6,078 nucleotides of DNA from assembly GCA_021767985.1 (NCBI GenBank), contig JAASSH010000150.1, forward strand, positions 1 through 6,078. The letters are read 5' to 3'. The position numbers and the translations under genes were made by a program. Source of the stretch: Gammaproteobacteria bacterium. Its GTDB lineage: Bacteria > Pseudomonadota > Gammaproteobacteria > GCA-001735895. Positions within the stretch are counted from its first letter, which is position 1; each line of letters begins with the position of its first letter. The notes beneath the pieces were generated by a model. That model saw only the letters and a list, made by a program, of their open reading frames with translations. It made no database searches and was not told the DNA's origin. Below are positions 1-6,078 of this stretch, one piece after another.

Positions 1-164
1 CGGCAATCGCATATCCGACGAAAATCAATAGCTTCAATCTCGACAAGCTGCCGCTGGTAGAAGGCCGGCTGGAAGCGATCAAGGGGCAGTATCTGTTGCT
101 GGATAACGGTGTCATTAACATCCGTAAATACGGCGGCTACCTGGTCACCATGGAATCCGGCTGA
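1..164 (+). CDS. DUF2797 family protein, C-terminal fragment
   Basis: This is the 3' end of a gene that begins upstream of the window. Reading codons from base 3 gives 53 residues and a TGA stop at 162-164. The fragment contains AYPTKINSFNLDK, VEGRLEAIKGQYLLLDNG and VINIRKYGGY, which match the C-terminal signature I know for the DUF2797 family (YPTK...LD...VEG.L.GIKGQYL..D.GVINIRK..GY). The family is common in gammaproteobacteria and has no firmly established function. Its N-terminal part, usually Cys-containing, lies outside the window and cannot be judged. The gene converges on the minus-strand operon with only 19 bp between the two stop codons. The family call is from motif memory and is fairly secure; no function is claimed. 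Confidence 0.85.
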   Translation, partial: AIAYPTKINSFNLDKLPLVEGRLEAIKGQYLLLDNGVINIRKYGGYLVTMESG

Positions 165-165
165 C

Positions 166-187
166 CTGGCGCGTTGCTGAGCGCTAG
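166..187. terminator. Possible stem-loop between convergent genes
   Basis: CTGGCGC (166-172) and GCGCTAG (181-187) can pair as a 7-bp RNA stem with one G-U wobble around an 8-nt loop. It lies exactly between the stop codon of the DUF2797 gene and that of the convergent 239-aa gene, and includes the latter's stop codon. No T-tract follows on either strand, so it is not a classical intrinsic terminator. It could still help limit transcription from both sides, or be coincidental. Confidence 0.25.
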
Positions 188-903
188 TGAACCCTGGTCG
201 AGGGATTTTGATTGAAATAAAACTCCATCACCTTGCGTACGTGTGGCGGGTAGTCGAGTGCTTCCATTTCTTTCATGCCCTCGGCAAAAAATCCGGGTGC
301 TTCCTGCGGCAAGTAAATCAGGAACTCGTCGAAGGCCTGTTTCATCGTATCGAGATCGTGAGTACGCGTTGCCACGATACCGCGGTTGATATGCAACAGG
401 CGCCAGGGCCTGAGTTCCTCGCTATCGGCCTGGTCCTTTTTAAGCTCGAGGGAACAGTGGTCGACGATATCGGCAATCAGGTCGGCGAGCGCCAGCAGCG
501 CTTCTTTTTCCTGCATCAGGTTGGCAAGTTGGGCGATTGCGTTCACCACCGGTTCGAGATAATTAATGGTACCGTTGTAACTGATGGTCCAACGGGTAAT
601 CACCAGTGAAATCTGTTCGATTTCCTTGCGTTTGTGGGGTAAATCGAGGCGCTCCATCAAGTCGATCAGCTTGAGCAGCAAGACAAAGCCATAATCGCTG
701 ATCTCGGTAGCCTCTGACGGCTCGATCATCTTGTCCTCGTTGGCGCGCATATTGACGCTGGCAACGATATTGAAGAATTCCTCGAACTTGCCAAGCAGGT
801 TGTCGAGGCCCCGCCGGTAGTCGTCATCCAGGTATTCGTCGAGCTGCCGGGGAAGATTCAGCAGGTAGTCCCGAGCATCCTTCAACGAAACCATTGCATC
901 CAT
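184..903 (-). CDS. Uncharacterised all-helical protein, last gene of the pyrD operon
   Basis: I do not recognise this 239-residue protein by name. It has no signal peptide or membrane segment and is rich in Leu, Glu, Asp and Ala with regular helical periodicity, so a soluble cytoplasmic alpha-helical, perhaps TPR-like, fold is likely. The C-terminal third (about residues 165-231) is the most motif-like part: RPWRLLHINRGIVATR, then FFAEGMKEMEALDYPPHVRK. Only two Cys or His-rich spots are seen and there is no evident catalytic motif. The ATG at 903 lies one base after the pyrD stop codon (TAAAATG), with a GGAG 13 nt upstream inside pyrD, so it is probably translated from the same mRNA. An in-frame ATG at codon 4 is an alternative start. 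E. coli has zapC downstream of pyrD, but length and sequence here do not look like ZapC. The gene is real by length, packing and composition; its function is unknown. Confidence 0.8.
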   Translation of the reverse strand: MDAMVSLKDARDYLLNLPRQLDEYLDDDYRRGLDNLLGKFEEFFNIVASVNMRANEDKMIEPSEATEISDYGFVLLLKLIDLMERLDLPHKRKEIEQISLVITRWTISYNGTINYLEPVVNAIAQLANLMQEKEALLALADLIADIVDHCSLELKKDQADSEELRPWRLLHINRGIVATRTHDLDTMKQAFDEFLIYLPQEAPGFFAEGMKEMEALDYPPHVRKVMEFYFNQNPSTRVH

Positions 904-904
904 T

Positions 905-1933
905 TTATCGGTCGGTCTCCGTGTTCGAAGTTTGTGACGCCAGCGAACGGGTCACCGCATTTACCAGTCCCGGCCCACGATAAATCAAGCCGGTGTATAA
1001 CTGTACCAGTTTGGCGCCAAGCTCGAAGCGTACCCTGGCCTCGGCAGCGGAATCGATGCCGCCAACCGATATAATCGGAATATCATCACCCAGTTCGCGG
1101 TAAAAATCGCCCAGCAACTGTCTCGAGCGTTCGCGTAGTGCGGCACCGCTCAGTCCCCCTGTTTCGGCAGCCAGGCGATGATCTTTAACACCGTCCCGGG
1201 AAAGCGTGGTATTGGTTGCGATCAGGGCATCGACATCATGCTTGCGCAGCAGGTCGGCGATTATCGGAATTGCCTGTTGGTCGAGGTCGGGAGACAGTTT
1301 CAGCGCCAGCGGACGGCGCAACTGGTGTCGATCCTCCAGTTCGAGCCGCAATTGTCCAATACCGGCGAGCAGGGACTCGAGTGCATCCTCGCGCTGTAGA
1401 TCGCGCAACCCCGGCGTATTGGGTGATGAAATATTGATTGCGATATAGTCGGCGCTCAGATAGACCCGTTCGAATCCCAGGCAATAGTCGGACAGGGCCT
1501 GGTCGACCGGGGTACTGAGGTTTTTACCGATATTGATTCCAAGCACAAAGTCGCGCTGCGTATTGGCGACGCGCTCGACCAGGTAGTCGACTCCCTTGTT
1601 GTTGAATCCCATGCGGTTGATCAGGCTCTGGTGTTTCGATAGCCGGAAAACACGCGGCTGCGGATTGCCGGGTTGCGGCTTCGGCGTAACGCTGCCGACC
1701 TCGATGAAACCGAATCCGAGCCGGCCCAGTCCGTCGAGATAGTCCGCATTCTTATCCAGCCCGGCGGCAAGCCCCACCGGATTGGGAAACTCGAGGCCCA
1801 TCACGCACGTGGGTTTGTCGATACGCCGATCCGGAATCAGGCGGTGGAACTGCTGCAGCATTTCCAGGCTGATATCGTGCGCCTGTTCGGGATCGATCGC
1901 GAACAGCAGGGGTTTAACCAGGGAATAAAACAT
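905..1933 (-). CDS. pyrD: Dihydroorotate dehydrogenase (quinone), class 2
   Basis: This enzyme oxidises dihydroorotate to orotate, the fourth step of de novo pyrimidine synthesis, passing electrons via FMN to membrane quinones at the inner face of the cytoplasmic membrane. The 342-aa length fits the family (E. coli about 336). Visible motifs are GLAAGLDKN (54-62, Lys61), SLINRMGFNNKG (103-114, Asn106), INISSPNTPGLRDLQ (166-180), ALKLSPDL (210-217, Lys212), ATNTT (239-243, Asn241), GGLSG (259-263) and ISVGGI...LVQLYTGLIY (288-318) for FMN phosphate binding. Ser170 aligns with the catalytic Ser of E. coli PyrD; a Ser rather than Cys base together with the N-terminal helical extension marks class 2. 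The start overlaps the upstream glycosyltransferase stop by one base (TAATG) and no good Shine-Dalgarno is visible, which points to coupled translation. All key residues are present and the gene appears intact. Confidence 0.98.
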   Translation of the reverse strand: MFYSLVKPLLFAIDPEQAHDISLEMLQQFHRLIPDRRIDKPTCVMGLEFPNPVGLAAGLDKNADYLDGLGRLGFGFIEVGSVTPKPQPGNPQPRVFRLSKHQSLINRMGFNNKGVDYLVERVANTQRDFVLGINIGKNLSTPVDQALSDYCLGFERVYLSADYIAINISSPNTPGLRDLQREDALESLLAGIGQLRLELEDRHQLRRPLALKLSPDLDQQAIPIIADLLRKHDVDALIATNTTLSRDGVKDHRLAAETGGLSGAALRERSRQLLGDFYRELGDDIPIISVGGIDSAAEARVRFELGAKLVQLYTGLIYRGPGLVNAVTRSLASQTSNTETDR

Positions 1934-2532
1934 TAATTCGAAGCGACCAGGGCACGCAGCTCGGGGTAGAGTTCCAGGTCCTGAAGCGTATCAATATCTC
2001 GCACAGTTTCAAGCAAACTCGCCCGGTAGTGCAGTGTTTCGGCGTTAGCGAGCGTTTGTTCCAGTACCCGGTCGGAGCTCCAGATCACGCCGTCGAATAT
2101 TGCCGGCTCTGCCTTGCTGCAACCGATTAGCGCATAACCGCCATCGACCGCGGGCATTAATACCAGGTCATGATCGGTTAGCGCCTGCACCGCCGCCTGC
2201 AGGTCGCCGATACGGAGATCGAGGCAGTCTGTCCCTATTATTATCCCGCCATTGGAATCACGAGCAAGCAGCTCTGTTATCGCATTCAGCATGCGCGTTC
2301 CAAGGTTATCTCCCTGCTGGAGCGCATAGCCTTCGTCGCGGAATAATTCATCGTCGCTTTGCTCGGTCAGGTAGAGCTGGTAATCAATCCCCGAACGTCG
2401 CGCCAGCCCCCGGGTATATTCGAGGCAATAGCGATAAACCCTGGCGGCATTGTCGGCGCCGATGTCGGGAATCAAGCGGGTTTTCACCAGGCCAGGCCGC
2501 GGCGGTTTGGCAAAGATACCGAGCGTGGCCAT
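1933..2532 (-). CDS. TIGR04282-type arsenosugar biosynthesis glycosyltransferase
   Basis: This 199-aa protein belongs to the DUF2064/TIGR04282 family (once 'rSAM/selenodomain-associated transferase 1'), which has a CofC/GT-A-like nucleotide-binding fold. Visible motifs are the N-terminal LGIFAKPPRPGLVKTRL (4-20), QQGDNLGTRM (72-81), GTDCLDL (100-106, where the family usually has GTDCP), VDGGYALIG (129-137) and VRDIDTLQDL (177-186). Asp102 and Asp130 are the likely metal or nucleotide ligands, by analogy with GT-A enzymes. Its role is inferred from repeated association with ArsS: sugar or nucleotidyl transfer during arsenosugar formation. I know of no direct biochemical proof for the exact reaction. 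It starts 6 nt after the TIGR04283 gene stops and ends in a TAATG overlap with pyrD, so it sits inside the operon. The family call is strong; the substrate is unknown. Confidence 0.9.
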   Translation of the reverse strand: MATLGIFAKPPRPGLVKTRLIPDIGADNAARVYRYCLEYTRGLARRSGIDYQLYLTEQSDDELFRDEGYALQQGDNLGTRMLNAITELLARDSNGGIIIGTDCLDLRIGDLQAAVQALTDHDLVLMPAVDGGYALIGCSKAEPAIFDGVIWSSDRVLEQTLANAETLHYRASLLETVRDIDTLQDLELYPELRALVASN

Positions 2533-2538
2533 CGGGCG

Positions 2539-3270
2539 CTAGCCGCGCTGCGGATAGTATATTCTGTGCAGGCGCTCCGGATTCACACCCAGCCAGAAGG
2601 CGAGGCGAAGCGACCACATCAGCAGCACGGTTTTCACGATACCCTGCTGCTGCCAGCGCCGGCTCGAGCTGGTTATCGCAGACTCGATGACGAGTGGCAC
2701 CGCCAGGCGCCGGGCTTTTTTGCTAATCGCTATATCCTCCATCAACGGGATCCGGGGGTAACCGTCAAGCGACTCGAAGAAGTGTCGCTCGAAGAAAAGC
2801 CCCTGGTCTCCTCCGGCTACTCTGCTGACGCGGGTCCTCAGATTGATAGCGGCCTCGATGATGCGGTACGCCAGGCCATTCCCGCTTAGCCGTATCCGGA
2901 AAAATCCCCAGCTGAGGCTGGTGTCGATCAGATCGCCGAAATCCTGGGGTAAACGGCTGTCGGCATGCAGGAACAGCAGCGTTTTTCCCTGTGCAGCGCT
3001 GCTTGCGGCATTCATCTGGCGGGCGCGTCCGGCACCACTGCGAACGATCCTGCAGGGATGACGTTGCGCGATCTCGAGGCTTCCGTCGTCGCTGCCACCG
3101 TCACTAACGATAATTTCGCAATGATGCATGACCCATGACCGTTGCACCAGGTCGGTCAGGGTTTGATCGAGGCAATCTGCCTCGTTCAAAACCGGAATTA
3201 TAATGCTGAGCAGGGGTTGATCAGGCAATGGCTCCGCCACAACTGCTGCCCTGACCGGCGGTACAGCCAT
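2539..3270 (-). CDS. TIGR04283-type arsenosugar biosynthesis glycosyltransferase (GT2 fold)
   Basis: This is a family 2 (GT-A) glycosyltransferase of the TIGR04283 type ('rSAM/selenodomain-associated transferase 2'). Motifs are LSIIIPVLNEAD (21-32), EIIVSDGGSDDGS (52-64), GRARQMNAA (81-89), LLFLHADSRLP (98-108, Asp104 of the DxD-like element), GGDQGLFF (153-160), YPRIPLMEDI (171-180) and SSSRRW (201-206). The last 25 residues (about 216-240) are aromatic and hydrophobic and may lie against the membrane; no clear spanning helix is seen. The likely role is transfer of a sugar-type group onto the arsenosugar intermediate made by ArsS. The ATG at 3270 overlaps arsS by 50 nt and has no visible Shine-Dalgarno. 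An in-frame GTG at 3240 (codon 11, preceded by CAGGG) would give 233 aa with a 20-nt overlap and put the start nearer the first beta-strand, as is usual in the family. The family call is firm; the start is uncertain. Confidence 0.9.
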   Translation of the reverse strand: MAVPPVRAAVVAEPLPDQPLLSIIIPVLNEADCLDQTLTDLVQRSWVMHHCEIIVSDGGSDDGSLEIAQRHPCRIVRSGAGRARQMNAASSAAQGKTLLFLHADSRLPQDFGDLIDTSLSWGFFRIRLSGNGLAYRIIEAAINLRTRVSRVAGGDQGLFFERHFFESLDGYPRIPLMEDIAISKKARRLAVPLVIESAITSSSRRWQQQGIVKTVLLMWSLRLAFWLGVNPERLHRIYYPQRG

Positions 3271-4186
3271 AACAATGATCGGCGATACTGACCGGAATAT
3301 CTTTCAGGCAGGTTTTGAGCACCTCGCTGATATGTAGCTTGTGTCGCTTGTCAGGGTGGCGAATATTCATGCTCAGCATCTGGTTGAAGTCACAATCGTA
3401 AACATAGCCTTCCCAGTCGATACTGAGCTGGTTGAGGCACATCAGGCCCTGCATGTTCGCGGTGCTGAAGGAATCCTTGAGCAGATTCATATAGTTTTCG
3501 AATTCACCTTTCGATATCAGGGTGCTGCCGAAGCGAGCGATCGGCATATTGGTGATTGTAAAAAGCTGGTTGAACTCGATGTCGTATTTTTCGGCGAGAA
3601 ACTGCTTGTAGTCCTGCTCCAGTTTATCCTGCGGGGGCGGTAAATAGGGACCGGTAGGATTATAAACAAGGGTCAGAGTGAGACCACTATCCGCCTTGCC
3701 GTAGCCAAGCTGGTTCAGGCGCTTCAGGGCCTGCATGCTTTTCTGATAAACGCCCTTGCCCCGTTGGCCATCGACATTGTCTTCGATGTAGCAGGGTAGC
3801 GAAGCTACTATTTGAACCTGGTTATCTGCGAGAAACTCCGCAGTGTCTTCGTAGCCGGGTTCCAGCAGGATAGTCAGATTGCAGCGATCGATGACGTTGA
3901 TGTCCAGCTTGCGAGCGGCGACTACCAGGTCGCGAAACATCGGGTTCATTTCAGGAGCGCCACCGGTGAGATCGAGTGTATGCACCGTCGGTTGTCGCAA
4001 CACCTCGAGGATATGAGCGATGTTTTCCTGCTGCATTAACTCCTTGCGTGTAGGCCCGGCAGCAACGTGGCAATGCAGGCAAGACTGGTTACACAGGTAC
4101 CCAAGATTGACCTGTAGAACTTCCAGGGAAGCCCTGGAAACGGTGGGGAAGTCGGTTGTTTTCAGCAGTGGCCAGGGGTCGCGCAT
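3221..4186 (-). CDS. arsS: Arsenosugar biosynthesis radical SAM protein ArsS
   Basis: ArsS is a radical SAM enzyme that joins the 5'-deoxyadenosyl group of SAM to a methylated arsenical, giving the dimethylarsinoyl-deoxyadenosine precursor of arsenosugars. This copy is 321 aa. The radical SAM cluster motif CNQSCLHC is at 32-39 (Cys32, Cys36, Cys39 bind 4Fe-4S), followed by LTGGAPEMNP (73-82), the SAM-binding GGE-like motif. The C-terminal Cys-rich domain (DUF3641) carries Cys250, Cys265, Cys293 and the signature CYGCTAGQGSSCGGAIA (305-321), probably binding further iron-sulfur clusters. Some family members are selenoproteins; here all such positions have ordinary codons. The frame is open up to a TTG at 4258, but I chose the ATG at 4186 because MRDPWPLL...LEVLQVNLGYLCNQSC fits the family N-terminus and a candidate promoter overlaps the extra codons. 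It is first in the five-gene operon. No arsM is in the window. Confidence 0.93.
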   Translation of the reverse strand: MRDPWPLLKTTDFPTVSRASLEVLQVNLGYLCNQSCLHCHVAAGPTRKELMQQENIAHILEVLRQPTVHTLDLTGGAPEMNPMFRDLVVAARKLDINVIDRCNLTILLEPGYEDTAEFLADNQVQIVASLPCYIEDNVDGQRGKGVYQKSMQALKRLNQLGYGKADSGLTLTLVYNPTGPYLPPPQDKLEQDYKQFLAEKYDIEFNQLFTITNMPIARFGSTLISKGEFENYMNLLKDSFSTANMQGLMCLNQLSIDWEGYVYDCDFNQMLSMNIRHPDKRHKLHISEVLKTCLKDIPVSIADHCYGCTAGQGSSCGGAIA

Positions 4187-4203
4187 GATATTCAGCTTCG
4201 GAT

Positions 4204-4231
4204 TTGATCCACGATAGACTCGCAATATAAC
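4204..4231 (+). promoter_or_regulatory. Candidate sigma-70 promoter for the Nudix gene
   Basis: TTGATC (4204-4209) and TATAAC (4226-4231) are 16 nt apart on the plus strand. Transcription would begin near 4238, about 25 nt before a purine-rich GGGGAGG (4261-4267). The -10 shares bases with the -10 proposed for arsS on the other strand, so RNA polymerase could occupy only one direction at a time. Confidence 0.45.
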
Positions 4232-4258
4232 ATAGAGTTCAATTTCCAGATGACGCAA
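4229..4258 (-). promoter_or_regulatory. Candidate sigma-70 promoter for the arsS-pyrD operon
   Basis: On the minus strand, TTGCGT (4258-4253) and TATGTT (4234-4229) are separated by 18 nt, a reasonable -35/-10 pair. Transcription would begin near 4222, leaving a leader of about 36 nt before the ATG at 4186. The -10 box overlaps that of the divergent Nudix promoter. The matches are moderate and were found by eye. Confidence 0.4.
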
Positions 4259-4260
4259 CC

Positions 4261-4267
4261 GGGGAGG
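4261..4267 (+). promoter_or_regulatory. Shine-Dalgarno-like GGGGAGG upstream of the Nudix gene
   Basis: GGGGAGG is the best ribosome-binding sequence in the divergent region. It lies 26 nt from the GTG at 4294, too far for normal use, but 5 and 8 nt from in-frame ATT (4273) and ATC (4276) codons. It either serves a non-standard start, is coincidental, or marks a sequencing error in the G-run. Confidence 0.35.
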
Positions 4268-4293
4268 CCATTATTATCAGCAGCGATAACGCG

Positions 4294-4719
4294 GTGGCCT
4301 GTGGCGTGGCAGTGGTCGTAACGCATCGGCAGCGCGTATTGTTTGGTAAACGGCCTGCTAAATCAATCGGCTTTGAATGGCAGTTGCCCGGCGGCTCGAT
4401 CGAAGCCGGGGAGTCGCCGCCACAGGCGGCACGTCGCGAAGTGCTCGAAGAAACCGGTTTAAGCCTGCTGGACCTCGATTTTGTCGGGCTTACCAGCAAC
4501 GTTTTTTCGGCGCAGAATCATACAATATCGCTATATTTTGAGGCAGAATGCGTGGACCCGGGGCCACTGACGGTTGCCGAGGCCGGTAAGTGCATTGCCT
4601 GGGAATGGAAGCCCTGGTCGCAAGTTAACGACAGCCTGTATTTGCCGTTGCGACTGTTCAAAAATACGGAATATCAGCCGTTTTTAAAGAATCGTCGAGT
4701 AACCTATGTCTCAATTTAG
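4294..4719 (+). CDS. Nudix hydrolase, NUDT15/MutT-like
   Basis: Nudix enzymes cleave nucleoside diphosphates linked to another group, here probably (d)NTPs or a related nucleotide in the cytoplasm. The Nudix box is complete at 34-56: Gly34, five residues, Glu40, seven residues, then REVLEETGL (48-56), with Glu52 and Glu53 as metal-binding candidates. The stretch FEWQLPGGSIEAGE (27-40) and the C-terminal KCIAWEWKPWSQV...LPLRLF...YQPF (99-130) resemble human NUDT15 (QLPGGHLEFGE; KCESWEWVPWEEL...GYDPF), so a NUDT15-like nucleotide diphosphatase is my best guess; the substrate is not proven. With GTG 4294 the protein has 141 residues. The frame stays open back to a TAA at 4228-4230, and the true start may lie upstream: see the Shine-Dalgarno entry and the findings. 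The gene is divergent from arsS and codirectional with the phosphatase fusion, 103 nt away; a functional link to either is not evident. Confidence 0.9.
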   Translation: MACGVAVVVTHRQRVLFGKRPAKSIGFEWQLPGGSIEAGESPPQAARREVLEETGLSLLDLDFVGLTSNVFSAQNHTISLYFEAECVDPGPLTVAEAGKCIAWEWKPWSQVNDSLYLPLRLFKNTEYQPFLKNRRVTYVSI

Positions 4720-4770
4720 ATTTTTACAGTGTTTTTATGGGCTTATCATCGATAAACTAGAATTAAATTT

Positions 4771-4788
4771 AACTATACTGCTATAGTT
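4771..4788. repeat. Perfect 7-bp inverted repeat, possible operator
   Basis: AACTATA (4771-4777), spacer CTGC and TATAGTT (4782-4788) form a perfect inverted repeat in the AT-rich spacer before the phosphatase gene. It overlaps the candidate -10 of that gene, where a dimeric repressor would be expected to act. The stem is AT-only apart from one G-C pair, so as RNA it would be a weak terminator even though TTCTTTT follows. I favour a DNA-level role, or chance in AT-rich sequence. Confidence 0.4.
4779..4787 (+). promoter_or_regulatory. Candidate extended -10 promoter for the phosphatase gene
   Basis: TGCTATAGT is a TGn-extended -10 element (TATAGT at 4782-4787) with an AT-rich tract upstream (4751-4773). 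No TTGACA-like -35 is present at 16-18 nt, which extended -10 promoters can tolerate. Initiation near 4794 would give a leader of about 29 nt. A second -10-like TATACT occurs at 4774-4779. Confidence 0.4.
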
Positions 4789-4822
4789 CTTTTAGCGCGA
4801 TCTACAAAAATAAACTCACTGA

Positions 4823-6078
<1,256 letters not shown>

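Noticed and set aside
187..609. Plus-strand ORF of 140 aa
   Set aside because: It is antisense to the 239-aa operon gene, has no motif, and its own neighbourhood gives no support; the minus-strand frame fits the operon.
2100..2889. Plus-strand ORFs of 196 and 176 aa
   Set aside because: They are antisense to the two glycosyltransferases, are rich in Arg/Ala/Pro/Ser, and resemble no family; they are shadows.
3221..3280. Possible selenocysteine in ArsS
   Set aside because: The C-terminal CYGCTAGQGSSCGG signature is encoded by ordinary Cys/Tyr codons with no in-frame TGA. The terminal TGA comes right after the family's usual C-terminus.
4187..4258. N-terminal extension of arsS to a TTG at 4258
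   Set aside because: The 24 extra residues do not look like the family N-terminus, TTG is a rare start, and the segment carries a candidate promoter.
4250..4321. Short ORF (23 codons) starting at ATG 4250, possible leader peptide
   Set aside because: It overlaps the Nudix start out of frame, has no good ribosome-binding site, and is better explained by chance or by a frameshift in the G-run.
4665..4685. Terminator-like ACGG...CCGTTTTT within the Nudix gene
   Set aside because: The stem is only 4 bp and it lies inside the coding region some 35 nt before the stop; too weak to call.

Overview
The window looks like a chromosomal segment of a gammaproteobacterium, probably environmental or marine. 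The evidence is a class 2 quinone-linked PyrD close in sequence to the E. coli type, a DUF2797 protein tail, moderately GC-rich coding DNA and TAATG-type gene coupling. No species can be named from sequence reading alone.

Layout. (1) Bases 1-164, plus strand: the last 53 codons of a DUF2797 protein. (2) Bases 184-4186, minus strand: five tightly packed genes that look like one operon. In transcription order they are arsS (radical SAM enzyme of arsenosugar biosynthesis), a TIGR04283-type glycosyltransferase, a TIGR04282-type glycosyltransferase, pyrD (dihydroorotate dehydrogenase) and an unrecognised all-helical 239-aa protein. Junctions are overlaps or gaps of at most 6 nt. (3) Bases about 4187-4293: a divergent control region in which candidate -10 boxes for the two directions overlap in a near-palindromic TATAACATA. 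(4) Bases 4294-4719, plus strand: a NUDT15-like Nudix hydrolase whose start codon is unclear. (5) Bases 4720-4822: an AT-rich spacer with a perfect 7-bp inverted repeat containing an extended -10 element. (6) Bases 4823-6078, plus strand, running off the window: a membrane protein with a cytoplasmic PP2C phosphatase, one transmembrane helix, a Glu-Pro-rich linker and the start of an FGE-sulfatase/SUMF1-like domain.

How the genes work together. The arsS/TIGR04283/TIGR04282 trio is a recognised arsenosugar (organoarsenical) module: ArsS joins a methylated arsenical to the 5'-deoxyadenosyl group of SAM, and the glycosyltransferase-like proteins are thought to process the resulting arseno-ribose. 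The methyltransferase ArsM, which would supply the substrate, is not in the window. Here the module is translationally coupled to the housekeeping gene pyrD. The phosphatase fusion on the right is the most unusual object. Its architecture suggests transmembrane signalling, with an extracytoplasmic FGE-fold sensor or enzyme linked to intracellular Ser/Thr dephosphorylation, and it may open a further locus beyond base 6078.
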